From Nocardia rhamnosiphila NBRC 108938 (lineage in GTDB: Bacteria > Actinomycetota > Actinomycetes > Mycobacteriales > Mycobacteriaceae): a stretch of DNA of 64,000 nt. The notes below the pieces were generated by a model that ran no database searches, was not told the origin of the DNA, and saw nothing but the letters and a program-made list of their open reading frames with translations. Each line of letters begins with the position of its first letter. Position 1 is the stretch's first letter. The stretch is from the NCBI RefSeq assembly GCF_000720425.1, contig NZ_JOAJ01000009.1, positions 372,001 through 436,000 on the forward strand, read 5' to 3'. The translations under genes and the position numbers were made by a program. Shown piece after piece: positions 19,263 to 31,084 of the stretch.

Positions 19263-19796
19263 GTGGTGATCAAGAAGAACCCGCTCGGCCCCACGGGCGA
19301 TACTGTGCGCGCGAACGTCCTGCGGTATCGGAACCGGATGAACCTCGGCTATGCCGATCTGGCGCGCAGGCTCGAGGCCATCGGGCGGCCGATCCCGGTG
19401 CTCGGCCTGTCCCGGATCGAACGGGGTGAGCGCCGGGTGGACGTGGACGATCTGATCGCGCTGGCGGTCGCGCTCGGCGTCTCACCGACCAGTCTGCTGC
19501 TCCCGGATACCTCCACGGCCGACGAGTCCGTGGAAGCCACCGGAATCGACGGCACGGCAGCCGATCTGCTGGGCTGGCTCCGCTTGTACACCCCGTCGGC
19601 ACATATCGGTAGACCGGTCGGCGAGCGCTTCGTCCGAGACGCCATCCGGTTCATCGCCGACGCCCGGCCGCGCTGGGATATCGAAAACCTGACCCTGGAA
19701 CAGCTTCCGGGCGTGGACCATATGGAGTACGCCGCCGAGATCACCGAGAAGGCGCGGCTGGCGAATCCGGCGCCACAGCCCGGCCCCCGCGGGTAG
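19263..19796 (+). CDS. XRE-family transcriptional regulator
   Basis: The 177-residue product has an N-terminal helix-turn-helix of the HTH_3/XRE type (about 15-80): VRANVLRYRNRMNLGYADLARRL, then LSRIERGERRVDVDDLIALAVALGVSP. A C-terminal part of about 90 residues has no recognised domain. The GTG pair at 19263 and 19266 leaves the exact start open by one codon. The repeats just upstream are likely its own operators. What it regulates is unknown; the upstream methyltransferase is one candidate. Confidence 0.85.
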   Translation: MVIKKNPLGPTGDTVRANVLRYRNRMNLGYADLARRLEAIGRPIPVLGLSRIERGERRVDVDDLIALAVALGVSPTSLLLPDTSTADESVEATGIDGTAADLLGWLRLYTPSAHIGRPVGERFVRDAIRFIADARPRWDIENLTLEQLPGVDHMEYAAEITEKARLANPAPQPGPRG

Positions 19797-19823
19797 CGGC
19801 GGAGGCCGAGCCCGGCCGAAACC

Positions 19824-20705
19824 CTATGCGGAGTCGCCGCCACCCATCATCTCGAACACGGGCACCGGACGGCCGGCCCGCTCGCTCGCGCCCCGCGCCC
19901 GGCGCCACAACCCCTGCGCCGCACGGGAAAGGGTGGCGTCCACACCGACCTCGGTACTGGCGTCGATGATGTGCTGTGCTCCGGCGTCCATCATCTTGAA
20001 GGCAGTGAGATCGCCCCAGCCACCGGCCTTCGCCGCCGCGGCGTACTCGGTCATGAAGAACGGGTACGCCTCGCTAGACCGCACGGCGTACGGCAGGAAC
20101 TGGTCGATATCGACACCGGAGCGGTCGATGACGGCGAGCGCCTGGTCGAAGGCGAGCATCCACGGATGGAAGACGATCAGCAGCGCCTGATAGAAGACCT
20201 GCGCCAGACCGTCGTCCACCCCGAGGTACTCCTGCGGACTCAGCGGCCGCAGCAGTTCGGCATGGGCTTCGAAGACCTCCCGCGGTCCGCTGTAGAACAC
20301 ATACGAGGCCGGGTGCGCGATATTGTCGCCCGCGGACATGAAGCCGCCGGAGAGGAATTCGGCGCCCTGCTCGCGCACCCACGCGGCACCCTTACGCGCA
20401 TTCTCGGGCGAATCCGAGGACAGATTGGCGATCACCTTGCCGGACAGACTGCCGGCCACCGGGCCGAGTACGTCGTACATCGCCGCGTAGTGGGTCAGGC
20501 TGAGCACGGTCACCTCATTGGCTTCCAGCGCTTCGGCCACGGACGCGGCACGTTTCGCGCCCTCGGCCACCATCGCCTGGGCCTTGTCACCGCTGCGATT
20601 CCAAACGGTGACCTCGATACCGGCGGCGAGGAATGCCCGCACCATCGCCCGGCCCATCGGCCCCAGCCCGATGACACTGACGGACCGGATCTTCTCCTGA
20701 GACAT
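19824..20705 (-). CDS. NADP-dependent beta-hydroxyacid dehydrogenase/imine reductase-like oxidoreductase
   Basis: The 293-residue product has the Rossmann motif VSVIGLGPMGRAMVRAFLAAG (about 9-29) and NRSGDK after strand 2, which favours NADPH. The all-alpha C-terminal domain of 6-phosphogluconate dehydrogenase relatives follows, with FLSGGFMSAGDNIAHPASYVFYSG. This layout is seen in imine reductases and related enzymes. The ATG giving MSQEKIRS has AAGGA upstream. It is divergent from an HxlR regulator that probably controls it. The substrate is unknown. Confidence 0.85.
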   Translation of the reverse strand: MSQEKIRSVSVIGLGPMGRAMVRAFLAAGIEVTVWNRSGDKAQAMVAEGAKRAASVAEALEANEVTVLSLTHYAAMYDVLGPVAGSLSGKVIANLSSDSPENARKGAAWVREQGAEFLSGGFMSAGDNIAHPASYVFYSGPREVFEAHAELLRPLSPQEYLGVDDGLAQVFYQALLIVFHPWMLAFDQALAVIDRSGVDIDQFLPYAVRSSEAYPFFMTEYAAAAKAGGWGDLTAFKMMDAGAQHIIDASTEVGVDATLSRAAQGLWRRARGASERAGRPVPVFEMMGGGDSA

Positions 20706-20842
20706 TCGATGTCCTTCTCGGTTGTGGTTCAGCTGGTTGCGGCGCCGATACCGATGCTGGTCACGCGGGTAGAGTCGGACAAGAACGCACCTGCGGATGT
20801 GGTTGCTTACCGCCAGGTCCGTAACGAGGTCAGGAGGAGAAG

Positions 20843-21187
20843 GTGGCCGGCGTGAGTGATGCGGATCACCAAGTGTGCGGGATGTCATTGGCCATCGATG
20901 TGGTCGGCGGCAAGTGGAAACTGCACCTGATGTGGGTCCTGGGCACGAGCCCGCAGCGGTTCGGCCAGATCCGCCGGGCGTTGACGGGGGTGAGCGAGAA
21001 AGTGCTGACCGAGAATCTGCGCCAGCTCGAAGCCGGCGGCGTGGTGCGGCGTGAGGTGTACGCGGAGGTGCCGCCGCGAGTCGAATACTCGCTGACCCCG
21101 CTCGGAGAGGAACTCGCAGAGGCGCTGCGCCCGCTCGAGGAATGGGGAGACAGGCACCGCGGCCATCTGGCCGCAGTCGCCTGCTGA
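20843..21187 (+). CDS. HxlR-family transcriptional regulator
   Basis: The 114-residue product is a winged-helix protein of the HxlR group: VVGGKWKLHLMWVLGTSPQRFGQIRRAL, then SEKVLTENLRQLEAGGVVRREVYAEVPPRVEYSLTPLGEEL. A Cys (residue 12) precedes the first helix, where some family members sense aldehydes or oxidants. The GTG follows AGGAGGAG closely; a second GTG three codons on is also possible. It is divergent from the reductase gene, the common arrangement for this regulator type. Confidence 0.9.
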   Translation: MAGVSDADHQVCGMSLAIDVVGGKWKLHLMWVLGTSPQRFGQIRRALTGVSEKVLTENLRQLEAGGVVRREVYAEVPPRVEYSLTPLGEELAEALRPLEEWGDRHRGHLAAVAC

Positions 21188-21197
21188 ATACCGGAAG

Positions 21198-21270
21198 TGG
21201 AGCCTAGGGGAATCGAACCCCTAACCCCTGCCTTGCAAAGGCAGTGCTCTGCCAATTGAGCTAAGGCCCC
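21198..21270 (-). tRNA. tRNA-Ala (anticodon TGC)
   Basis: This is a 73-nt cloverleaf. Acceptor arms GGGGCCT and AGGCTCC are followed by discriminator A. The anticodon stem CTGCC/GGCAG carries the loop TTTGCAA with anticodon TGC, and the T arm reads AGGGGTTCGATTCCCCT. CCA is not encoded. The acceptor has a G-T pair at position 3, typical of tRNA-Ala. Confidence 0.96.
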
Positions 21271-21362
21271 GGGCAGCCGTGCGGCCTGAGCCGCGAGTCG
21301 CCTGCGAAACACTAGCGTTCCGGCACGTACACCGTCAAACAAGGATACCCGGGGGCGGCCGA

Positions 21363-22640
21363 TCAGCGTCGCAGGGCGCCGGTCGCCTCGAACTCCGCTT
21401 CCCGGCCCTGCATCTGCTCGCGATACCAGTTCTCCCGGTGCCAGAGCATGATCCGCTCGTGCACCCGGCCCAGCGGCGGCACGCGGCGGAGGAATTCCAC
21501 GGCGGTGACCAGCGGGATTCTGGCGATGGGGACGAGCACCCACGGGAAGGCCGCCGGCATCCGGTAGCGGCGCCGGGTGGTGGGCAGCATGTAAAGGGCC
21601 GAGTACGCCGAGTTGATCCGATAGTTGTAGTGCGCCCGCAGCCGGGCCGGGCCCCGCTGCTCCGGGCGGGGGGCGAACGCCGCGGGATAGGACTCGATGA
21701 GTTCGGCGCCCTGCGCACCGGAGTCGTACGCCCGGGCGACCATCGTCATCGCCATCACCCGTAGCGTGTCGGCCACGGTCTCCGGGTGCCACGTCAGCCG
21801 GACACCCAGGAGGTATCCCATGTACTTCTGGAAATGCAGGAGCGCCCGGAACTCCGCGGGGGTCGTCTGGTAGCCCAGCGCCCAGAGTCCCAGGCCCGGG
21901 ATGGTGCTGCCGGCGATCAGCGTCAGCAACTGGTAGGTCTGGCTGATCGGCAGCCCCCACCGCTCGACCTCCCATTCCGGATGCCGCTGCACGCCCGCAC
22001 GCACCGAGACGTGCATGATCCGCACCTTCAGGGCGGTGGCCCGCCCCGGCGAGCCCGGACTCAGCAGCGCTCCGGGCCGGGAGACGTCCATCCAGAACCG
22101 GCAGGTCTCCAGGAAGCGGCGCAGCGCGCTGTCTCCGGCGTAACCACCGGCCAGCGAAAGCGGTGTCGCGACCGCGGATTCGGTGTACATCTCCAATGTC
22201 TCCGCACCCGCGAAGCTGAACAGCATGGTGCCCCAGCGCCGCCAGACCGCGGCGCCGCGTTCGACCAGCTCCGGCCGGACCCAGTCGGGCACCGTCTCGA
22301 ACTCGTCGAACAGCTCGCGCATGGCGGTGGGGGCGTCGGGAACCGCGCCGATACCGTCGCGCAGCGCGGTGTCCAGCAGCCGGCGGCCGTGCTCCCGGCC
22401 GGTTTCCCCGCGCATCACCTCCGCGACGAACCGTTCCGCGACCGGGTCGCCGGTGAACATATTCGCGCACAGCGCCCGCGCCTGCTCGTCGGTCGGGAAC
22501 AGCGCCGAACCGGTCACCGCCCGGAAAACCCGTTCGACCCGCCTGACCGCGGGAGTGTCCCGGACCTGCCAGTAACGGAAGGCCGCCGGGCATCGGGTGT
22601 CCGTTGCGTCTCCGGCCGGTGTCGCCGCTGGTATCGACAT
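21363..22640 (-). CDS. Latex-clearing-protein-like oxygenase (DUF2236/MpaB family)
   Basis: The 425-residue product has the length and motifs of the Lcp group: GAAVWRRWGTMLFSFAGAETLEMYTES and ALKVRIMHVSVR, whose His corresponds to the proximal haem ligand, in a mostly helical protein. Known Lcp enzymes are secreted rubber dioxygenases. No Tat or Sec signal is visible here, so this is probably an intracellular relative with another substrate. The ATG with GAGGAG upstream was preferred to one five codons earlier. It is divergent from a TetR regulator, the arrangement seen for lcp and lcpR in related genera. Confidence 0.8.
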   Translation of the reverse strand: MSIPAATPAGDATDTRCPAAFRYWQVRDTPAVRRVERVFRAVTGSALFPTDEQARALCANMFTGDPVAERFVAEVMRGETGREHGRRLLDTALRDGIGAVPDAPTAMRELFDEFETVPDWVRPELVERGAAVWRRWGTMLFSFAGAETLEMYTESAVATPLSLAGGYAGDSALRRFLETCRFWMDVSRPGALLSPGSPGRATALKVRIMHVSVRAGVQRHPEWEVERWGLPISQTYQLLTLIAGSTIPGLGLWALGYQTTPAEFRALLHFQKYMGYLLGVRLTWHPETVADTLRVMAMTMVARAYDSGAQGAELIESYPAAFAPRPEQRGPARLRAHYNYRINSAYSALYMLPTTRRRYRMPAAFPWVLVPIARIPLVTAVEFLRRVPPLGRVHERIMLWHRENWYREQMQGREAEFEATGALRR

Positions 22641-22706
22641 CGCTGCTCTCCTCACCGGGGCCGCCCGGAACCTGGTGACGGACCGCGACGGGGCGCGTGG
22701 CCCAAC

Positions 22707-22747
22707 CCATACCTAATCGTATGGAAATACTGTACTGGAAGGTATGG
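22707..22747. promoter_or_regulatory. Candidate TetR operator
   Basis: CCATAC (22707-22712) and GTATGG (22719-22724) form an inverted repeat with a 6-bp spacer. A further GGTATGG half-site lies at 22741-22747. They sit between the divergent oxygenase and TetR genes, where LcpR-like repressors bind. Inferred only. Confidence 0.5.
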
Positions 22748-22895
22748 AAATCGCGCCGGAGAATTCGATACACATCCGGCGGAGACACAGCCACGCGCAC
22801 GACCGGCAATCCGTCGTGATGGGCGAATACGTCGAGGCCGTCGGCCCCCTCCCCTACCATCGGAGTATGAGACTCAGCGCTGACCTGTCGAACCG

Positions 22896-23546
22896 ATGAC
22901 GGCGGGTTCGTCCACGGCTTCGCACCCCGATCCCGCCGACGACCGGACGGCGCCACCACGACCCCGATCGAAAAAAGCTCGCGCCCAACAGACCCGGCGC
23001 CGGCGGACCGCTCGGCTGTCCTACGACGACTGGGTCGACGGCGCGCTCGAACTGCTGTCCCGCGAAGGTATCGCGGCGATCAGGATCCCGCGGTTGTGCC
23101 AGGAGCTCGGCGTGACCAAGGGCAGCTTCTACTGGCATTTCGACGATATCGAACAGCTCATGGCGGCAATGGCCGACCGCTGGAGCGCGGTACAGAGCGA
23201 GAAGATTCGGGAGCTGGGCGGCTTCGCGGAGATCCCGGTGGAGGAACGGATCGAGAAGATGGCCGCCATGCTCGTCGACCACCGGCACTGGATCGTGGAG
23301 ACCACGGTGCGGGAATGGTCGCGCAGCAATCCCAAGGTGGCCGATGCGGTACGCACCCTCGACCAGCGGGTGTTCGAGACGGTCTACCGGACGATGCTGG
23401 ACCTGGGGTTCGACGAGAAGCAGGCCGGCCTCCGGGCGGGCGCGATGGTCTACATCGGACTCGGGTTGATCCACGGCCGGGACAATCTGCCGACGCCGAC
23501 CACCGAACAGGTGTACTCGGTCATCGAACTGCTGGCCCGGCCGTGA
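22896..23546 (+). CDS. TetR-family regulator (LcpR-like position)
   Basis: The 216-residue product has a basic disordered start (about 1-40), then the TetR DNA-binding domain: LSYDDWVDGALELLSREGIAAIRIPRLCQELGVTKGSFYWHFDDIEQLMAAM. The C-terminal ligand domain has no assigned effector. It is divergent from the Lcp-like gene and probably represses it. The ATG was chosen as the first in frame after the shared promoter region; Met is followed by a Ser/Thr-rich stretch with no other good start before the HTH. Confidence 0.88.
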   Translation: MTAGSSTASHPDPADDRTAPPRPRSKKARAQQTRRRRTARLSYDDWVDGALELLSREGIAAIRIPRLCQELGVTKGSFYWHFDDIEQLMAAMADRWSAVQSEKIRELGGFAEIPVEERIEKMAAMLVDHRHWIVETTVREWSRSNPKVADAVRTLDQRVFETVYRTMLDLGFDEKQAGLRAGAMVYIGLGLIHGRDNLPTPTTEQVYSVIELLARP

Positions 23547-23610
23547 TCACAGCGGACCCGGTTGTCACCGGGGCCGGTGGCAACAACAGCGAACGTCGCC
23601 CGGGACGAGA

Positions 23611-23718
23611 TCAGCGTGTGGTGACCTCGTGCCACAGGTCGGCGTCGTCACGCTGGCGCAGCTTGCTGATACCGATGAGAACCGCAGCGACAAGACCGAT
23701 GGTGAGAACGTATTTCAT
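23611..23718 (-). CDS. DLW-39 family small membrane protein
   Basis: The 35-residue product begins MKYVLTIGLVAAVLIGISKL, a single hydrophobic helix, and continues RQRDDADLWHEVTTR. The conserved Asp-Leu-Trp motif and the location near tRNA-Ile and gyrA are typical of the DLW-39 family of actinobacteria, whose function is unknown. It is followed on its strand by the end of the TetR gene. Confidence 0.85.
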   Translation of the reverse strand: MKYVLTIGLVAAVLIGISKLRQRDDADLWHEVTTR

Positions 23719-23798
23719 GCTCTCGAGCCTAGTCCTGTGACAGCGGAAGAACTCAATTCCGGACCGGGCGGTATCCCGGGGAGCCCGGAAACGAATCA

Positions 23799-23826
23799 GC
23801 CCCCGAACCTTGGAAGGTTCGAGGGC
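23799..23826 (-). terminator. Terminator after tRNA-Ile
   Basis: On the minus strand GCCCTCGAACCTT pairs with AAGGTTCGGGGGC across a two-base loop, with one mismatched and one G-T position. It lies about 20 bases beyond the tRNA 3' end and precedes the DLW-39 gene. Confidence 0.6.
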
Positions 23827-23844
23827 CGGGTTCTCGTGCAAGTG

Positions 23845-23918
23845 TGGGTCTAGGAGGACTTGAACCTCCGACCTCTTCGTTATCAGCGAAGCGCTCTAAC
23901 CGCCTGAGCTATAGACCC
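23845..23918 (-). tRNA. tRNA-Ile (anticodon GAT)
   Basis: This is a 74-nt cloverleaf. Acceptor arms GGGTCTA and TAGACCC are followed by discriminator A. The anticodon stem CTTCG/CGAAG encloses CTGATAA with anticodon GAT, and the T arm reads GGAGGTTCAAGTCCTCC. CCA is not encoded. In mycobacteria this tRNA is directly followed by tRNA-Ala; here the two are 2.6 kb apart. Confidence 0.96.
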
Positions 23919-24097
23919 GCGGGGTTCACCGAACATCAGTTTCGCACGAGAACTGTAGTTCGACGACCGAGAACAGAGACTACAGGAAACCGTGATTTCA
24001 ACCAAAACAGCTGGTCAGAACGGCGTCGAAGCTCGCCCGACAAGCGGAACGGCCGACGCCCGGATGTGGGCGCCGGCCGTTCCGGGTTTGTGCGAAT

Positions 24098-25207
24098 TCA
24101 GTCCGGGTCGGCCAGCGTGACCTGGATCCCGCCGACCATATCGCAGCACTGGTTGTAGATGAACGTGCCGACCGTGGCCAGCGCGGTGAACAGGACGACA
24201 TTGATGAGCCCGATCACCCCGGCGTAGCCGAAGACCGTACCCGCGTCGATCAGCCCCACCGATCCGCTGTCCGGGGACACCATATCGGTGAAGGTGCTGT
24301 TGAGCCGCTCCCAGACGCCCATACCCGCGAGCACCATGTACAGCAGCGCGACGGCGATCATCCACACGAAGAACATGGCCACGCTGATCACCAGAGTGAT
24401 CTTCAATGTGGACCACGGATCGATACGGCGCACCTGGACGGTGGCGCGCAACGGTTCTCCGCCGAGCACCGCCTGCGGCAGCCCGCGCGGCGCCGCCGGC
24501 GCGGGCGGGGGCGCGGCCGGCGGTGTGTACGGGTTGTGCGGTTGATTGGGCGGCTGTTCCGGGGGTAGCGGATGCCGGATCTCGGAAAGATCCGGCATAT
24601 CCTTCACCAGCTCCGGACGCGCGATACTGCGCGTCGGCCCGTCCAGGCCAACGGATTTGGCCATGGCCGCTTCCTTACGTGCCGCCTTGGCCGCCAGGTC
24701 GCTGGTGGTGCGGGCATTGGTGACTCCGCCCTGCAAACCCCCGCCGCCCTGCAGGCCGCCGCCGCCCTGCAGGCCGACCGACCGCTGGGCGCCGCCCACC
24801 GGCATATGGCCGGGCCGTGAGAGGTTCGACTGCGGTTCCCGCTGCGGCAACTGCGACCAGCCCTCCTGGTAGCGGTTCCCCTCGGGGCCCTTGCCGGCCT
24901 GCTGATTACCCGCGCCGCCCTGCTGATCGCCCGGCCCGCCGCCGGCCTGCGGGCCGGAATTCCGGTCCGCCGGGGCGTTGCGCGAGTCGGACGCGAATTC
25001 GCCTTGCTGCTCCTGCTTTTCGGGCTGCGGGCCGGCAGCGGGCGAACCGCCGGACGGGTTACCGCCCGGCTGTCCACCTGCCTGCTCGTGGTCCGCGGCC
25101 TCGCCCGGCCGCTGAGTCGGGCGCGGCGAAATCGGGGACGGGGCGACCCGCTCGGTCACGCCGTTCGTCTGCTGCCGCTCGTCGCTCGGCTGTTTCGGAG
25201 TGGTCAA
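24098..25207 (-). CDS. DUF3566 membrane protein (mycobacterial Rv0007 type)
   Basis: This is a conserved membrane protein encoded directly after gyrA in the order; its function is unknown. The 369-residue product has a long Pro/Gly/Gln-rich disordered N-terminus (about 1-260) with three GGGGLQ repeats near residue 150. The DUF3566 domain follows: [44 protein letters not shown], then a second helix pair ending in [18 protein letters not shown]. The TTG start has GAGGA seven bases upstream. It lies 39 bp after gyrA and probably shares its transcript. Confidence 0.88.
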   Translation of the reverse strand: MTTPKQPSDERQQTNGVTERVAPSPISPRPTQRPGEAADHEQAGGQPGGNPSGGSPAAGPQPEKQEQQGEFASDSRNAPADRNSGPQAGGGPGDQQGGAGNQQAGKGPEGNRYQEGWSQLPQREPQSNLSRPGHMPVGGAQRSVGLQGGGGLQGGGGLQGGVTNARTTSDLAAKAARKEAAMAKSVGLDGPTRSIARPELVKDMPDLSEIRHPLPPEQPPNQPHNPYTPPAAPPPAPAAPRGLPQAVLGGEPLRATVQVRRIDPWSTLKITLVISVAMFFVWMIAVALLYMVLAGMGVWERLNSTFTDMVSPDSGSVGLIDAGTVFGYAGVIGLINVVLFTALATVGTFIYNQCCDMVGGIQVTLADPD

Positions 25208-25246
25208 TGGGAATCCTCGGATCCGTTCTTTGCCGCCGATATGGGA

Positions 25247-27748
25247 TTACTGCTCGGGAGAACCGCCGCCGTCGATCTGCTCGGGCTCGTCGGCGTTACG
25301 TGCGATCGCAAGCAAGGTATCGCCCTCGGCGAGGTTCATCAATCGCACGCCCTTGGTCTGCCTACCGGCCTTGCGCACCTGCCGGGCGGCAGTACGGATA
25401 ACACCTCCGCTGGAGGTGATGGCATACAACTCGTCGTCGTCGTCGACGATGAGTGCACCCACCAGGGTGCCACGCCGGATGTCGTACTGGATCGTCAATA
25501 CACCTTTTCCGCCACGTCCCTGCGCGGTGTACTCCTCGATAGCGGTTCGCTTGGCGTAGCCGCCCGAGGTCGCTACCAGCAGGTATGTCCCGTCGCGGAC
25601 CACATTCAGCGACAGTAGGGCATCCTCGGCATTGAACCGCATACCCTGCACCCCGGAGGTGGCGCGTCCCATCGGGCGCAGCGCCTCGTCGGTGGCCGAG
25701 AAGCGGATCGACTGTCCCTGCGCCGAGACCAGCAGCAGGTCGTCCTCGGCCGAACACAGTACGGCGCCGACCAATTCGTCGTTGTCGCGCAGGTTCACCG
25801 CCACGATCCCGCCGCTGCGGTTGGAGTCGAAGTCGACCAGGCGCGACTTCTTGACCAGGCCCTTCTGCGTGGCCAGCACCAGGTAGGCGGCATCCTCGTA
25901 GGACTTGATCCGGATGACCTGGGCGATCTTCTCGTCCGGCTGGAAGGCCAGCAGATTCGCTACGTGCTGCCCGCGTGCGGTGCGGTTGGCCTCCGGCAAT
26001 TCATATGCCTTGGCCCGGTATACGCGACCCTTGTTGGTGAAGAACAACAACCAGTCGTGGGTCGAGGTCACGAAGAAGTGCCGGACGATATCGTCCTGCT
26101 TCAGGCCCGCGCCCTGCACACCCTTGCCGCCGCGCTTCTGGCTGCGGTACAGATCGGTCTTGGTGCGCTTGGCGTACCCGGTCTCGGTAATGGTGACCAC
26201 CACGTCCTCGCGGGCGATCAGATCCTCGTCGGCCACATCGCCGTCGGCGGAGATGATCTGGGTCCGCCGCTCGTCGCCGTAGCGCTCCACGATCTCGGCG
26301 AGTTCGTCCTTGACGATCGCGCGCTGCCGTTCCGGCTTCTCCAGAATGTCCTTCAGATCGGCGATCTCGGCCTCGAGCTTGGCCAGTTCGTCGACGATCT
26401 TCTGCCGTTCCAGCGCCGACAGACGCCGCAGCTGCATATCCAGGATCGCGGTGGCCTGGGTCTCGTCGATATCGAGCAGTTCCATCAGGCCGGTCCGCGC
26501 GGTCTCGGTATTGGCCGACCGGCGGATCAACGCGATGACCTCGTCCAGCTGATCCAGCGCCTTGACCAGACCGCGCAGGATATGGGCCCGCTCTTCGGCC
26601 TTGCGGAGCAGGTAGCGGGTACGCCGGACGATGACTTCCAGCTGATGGTTCACATACAGCCGGAGCATCTGATCCAGCCGCAGGGTGCGGGGTACGCCCT
26701 CGACGATGGAGAGCATGTTCGCACCGAAGCTGGTCTGCAGCTGGGTGTGCTTGTACAGGTTGTTCAGTACGACCTTGGCGATCGCGTCGCGTTTGACCGT
26801 GACGACGATGCGCATACCCACGCGGTCCGACGATTCGTCGTGGACATCGGCGACGCCCGCGATCCGGCCGTCCTTGACCTGCTCGGCGATCGCGTTGATG
26901 AAGTTGTCGGTGTTGACCTGGTAGGGCAGTTCGGTGATGACGATCGTGGTGCGCCCGCGGACATCTTCTTCGATTTCCACCACACCGCGCATCCGGATGG
27001 AACCGCGACCGGTGGTGTAGGCGTCGTGGATGCCCTGAGACCCGACGATCAGACCGGAGGTCGGGAAGTCGGGGCCCTTCACCCGTTCCATACAGGCGGC
27101 GAGGGCGGCTTCCTCGTCGGCCTCGTGGTTGTCGAGAATCCAGTAGATCGCCGCGGCCAGCTCGTTCAGATTGTGCGGCGGGATATTGGTCGCCATCCCG
27201 ACCGCGATGCCGTTGCTGCCGTTCATCAGCATGTTCGGCACCCGGCTGGGCAGAACTACCGGTTCCTGGGTCTTACCGTCGTAGTTGGGGATGAAATCGA
27301 CCGTGTCGTGGTCGATTTCCCGCAACAACTCCATGGCGAGCGGGGTGAGCCGGCATTCGGTGTACCGCATGGCGGCGGCGCCGTCGTTGCCTCGGCTGCC
27401 GAAGTTGCCCTGGCCGTCGACCAGCGGGTACCGCATCGCCCACGGCTGGGCCATGCGGACCAGGGTGTCGTAGATGGCCGAGTCGCCGTGCGGGTGGTAG
27501 TTGCCCATGGTGTCGGCCACCGGGCGGGCCGATTTCACATAGCTGCGATCGGGCCGGTAGCCGTTGTCGTGCATCGCGTACAGGATCCGGCGGTGCACCG
27601 GCTTGAGGCCGTCACGGACCTCGGGCAGCGCACGGCCCACGATCACGCTCATCGCGTAATCGATGTAGCTGCTCTGCATCTCCTGCTGGATATCGACCGG
27701 CTCGATCCGGTCGCCTGCGCTCTCCGGCGGCAGGGTGGTGTCGGTCAT
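25247..27748 (-). CDS. gyrA: DNA gyrase subunit A
   Basis: This is the breakage-reunion subunit of the type II topoisomerase that introduces negative supercoils. The 833-residue product has the catalytic Tyr in the RYTECRL segment, the quinolone-resistance region reading [18 protein letters not shown], and a C-terminal six-bladed wrapping domain with QRGGKG (GyrA box) near residue 540. There is no intein. The region has Ser-Ala, as in E. coli, where M. tuberculosis has Ala-Ser. The ATG follows AGGAGA. It lies 67 bp after gyrB on the same strand. Confidence 0.98.
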   Translation of the reverse strand: MTDTTLPPESAGDRIEPVDIQQEMQSSYIDYAMSVIVGRALPEVRDGLKPVHRRILYAMHDNGYRPDRSYVKSARPVADTMGNYHPHGDSAIYDTLVRMAQPWAMRYPLVDGQGNFGSRGNDGAAAMRYTECRLTPLAMELLREIDHDTVDFIPNYDGKTQEPVVLPSRVPNMLMNGSNGIAVGMATNIPPHNLNELAAAIYWILDNHEADEEAALAACMERVKGPDFPTSGLIVGSQGIHDAYTTGRGSIRMRGVVEIEEDVRGRTTIVITELPYQVNTDNFINAIAEQVKDGRIAGVADVHDESSDRVGMRIVVTVKRDAIAKVVLNNLYKHTQLQTSFGANMLSIVEGVPRTLRLDQMLRLYVNHQLEVIVRRTRYLLRKAEERAHILRGLVKALDQLDEVIALIRRSANTETARTGLMELLDIDETQATAILDMQLRRLSALERQKIVDELAKLEAEIADLKDILEKPERQRAIVKDELAEIVERYGDERRTQIISADGDVADEDLIAREDVVVTITETGYAKRTKTDLYRSQKRGGKGVQGAGLKQDDIVRHFFVTSTHDWLLFFTNKGRVYRAKAYELPEANRTARGQHVANLLAFQPDEKIAQVIRIKSYEDAAYLVLATQKGLVKKSRLVDFDSNRSGGIVAVNLRDNDELVGAVLCSAEDDLLLVSAQGQSIRFSATDEALRPMGRATSGVQGMRFNAEDALLSLNVVRDGTYLLVATSGGYAKRTAIEEYTAQGRGGKGVLTIQYDIRRGTLVGALIVDDDDELYAITSSGGVIRTAARQVRKAGRQTKGVRLMNLAEGDTLLAIARNADEPEQIDGGGSPEQ

Positions 27749-27815
27749 GCAATCTCCTAGGTACTGACGGAATACGGCGGGTCACCGCGCGCGTGGGCGC
27801 TGCGGGCGGACCGCC

Positions 27816-30169
<2,354 letters not shown>

Positions 30170-30736
30170 CTATCCGTAGGTATCGCGGGGTCCGCGGCCC
30201 CGGATATGACGTTGCCCTTTGCGCCAGCTCGGCGCCGTCGGCCCGGAAATGCGCAGTGAACGCACCACCCCGGGCCCCACCGCCGCGCTGATCTTCGCGA
30301 GCAACTGCGCCTGTAGCAGACGTAACTGCGTGGCCCAGGCCGTGGACTCGGCCGCGACACTCAACACCCCGTTCTCGAGAGAGATCGGTTTCGCGTGGGC
30401 GGCGATGTCCTCCCCGACCACACCCGACCAGTGCCCGAACACTGTGCCCTCGGCGACTTTGGTGGACCAGCCGCGGCTGCGCGCGATCGAGGTGGCGAGC
30501 TTGGACAGCGGCTGCGGATCGCGGTCGTCGGGACGGGGACCGGACCACCCGCTGCGGCGGCGGGCACCGGAACGGAGACCGCGGCGCGGGGAAGAGCGTC
30601 CCTGGCCGACGGATTTACCGCTGGCGCGCGCCGCTGCCCGAGCCTCCTCCAGCGCCCGGCGGGCCAGGTCGACCCCGCGCAACTCCGGTTCGGTCGGAGG
30701 CGTTGCGCCACCGGGCGTTCCGGGCTGGTCGGTCAT
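30170..30736 (-). CDS. dciA: DciA family helicase-loading protein (DUF721)
   Basis: DciA loads or activates the replicative helicase DnaB in bacteria that lack DnaC or DnaI. The 188-residue product has a basic disordered N-terminus and the DUF721 KH-like domain: [53 protein letters not shown], and ends with [10 protein letters not shown]. The ATG giving MTDQPGT was chosen because GGGAG lies upstream; another ATG four codons earlier is less well placed. It follows recF on the same strand, the usual order. Confidence 0.92.
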   Translation of the reverse strand: MTDQPGTPGGATPPTEPELRGVDLARRALEEARAAARASGKSVGQGRSSPRRGLRSGARRRSGWSGPRPDDRDPQPLSKLATSIARSRGWSTKVAEGTVFGHWSGVVGEDIAAHAKPISLENGVLSVAAESTAWATQLRLLQAQLLAKISAAVGPGVVRSLRISGPTAPSWRKGQRHIRGRGPRDTYG

Positions 30737-31084
30737 CGCTGCTCCCACTCACCGGTGCGAGTTATCCCCAGGTTCGACCGGTTTTTCCTCAGGCTGTGCA
30801 CATCCGGGAACCCCCGCTCGACACCGCACCACCAGGATCGTCACAAGGGCCGCTCCATCGGGGAAACTAGCAGCTCAGGGCTGGTATTTCGGGTGCCGGT
30901 GCCGGGTGCCACCGAGTGGACCGGGCAGCCGTCCGGGGTGCGGGGCGACGACCTGGTCGAATAAGTTATCCACAGGCTGTGTATAACTGGATTCCGATAC
31001 CGGACGGGGGATAACGGCCCGGTGTACCGGCTCACTCTACGAACGGCCCGGCGCGCATGCAAGACGGCGGCGGGCGCGTGTCCC
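30737..31084. other. Intergenic region recF-dciA with DnaA boxes
   Basis: The stretch holds one exact DnaA box (TTATCCACA, 30966-30974) facing a one-mismatch box (TGTGTATAA, 30978-30986), and a further one-mismatch box (TTATCCCCA, 30772-30780). The inverted pair resembles the palindrome in front of recF. An 95-codon minus-strand frame covers part of it but has no family resemblance. Confidence 0.7.
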
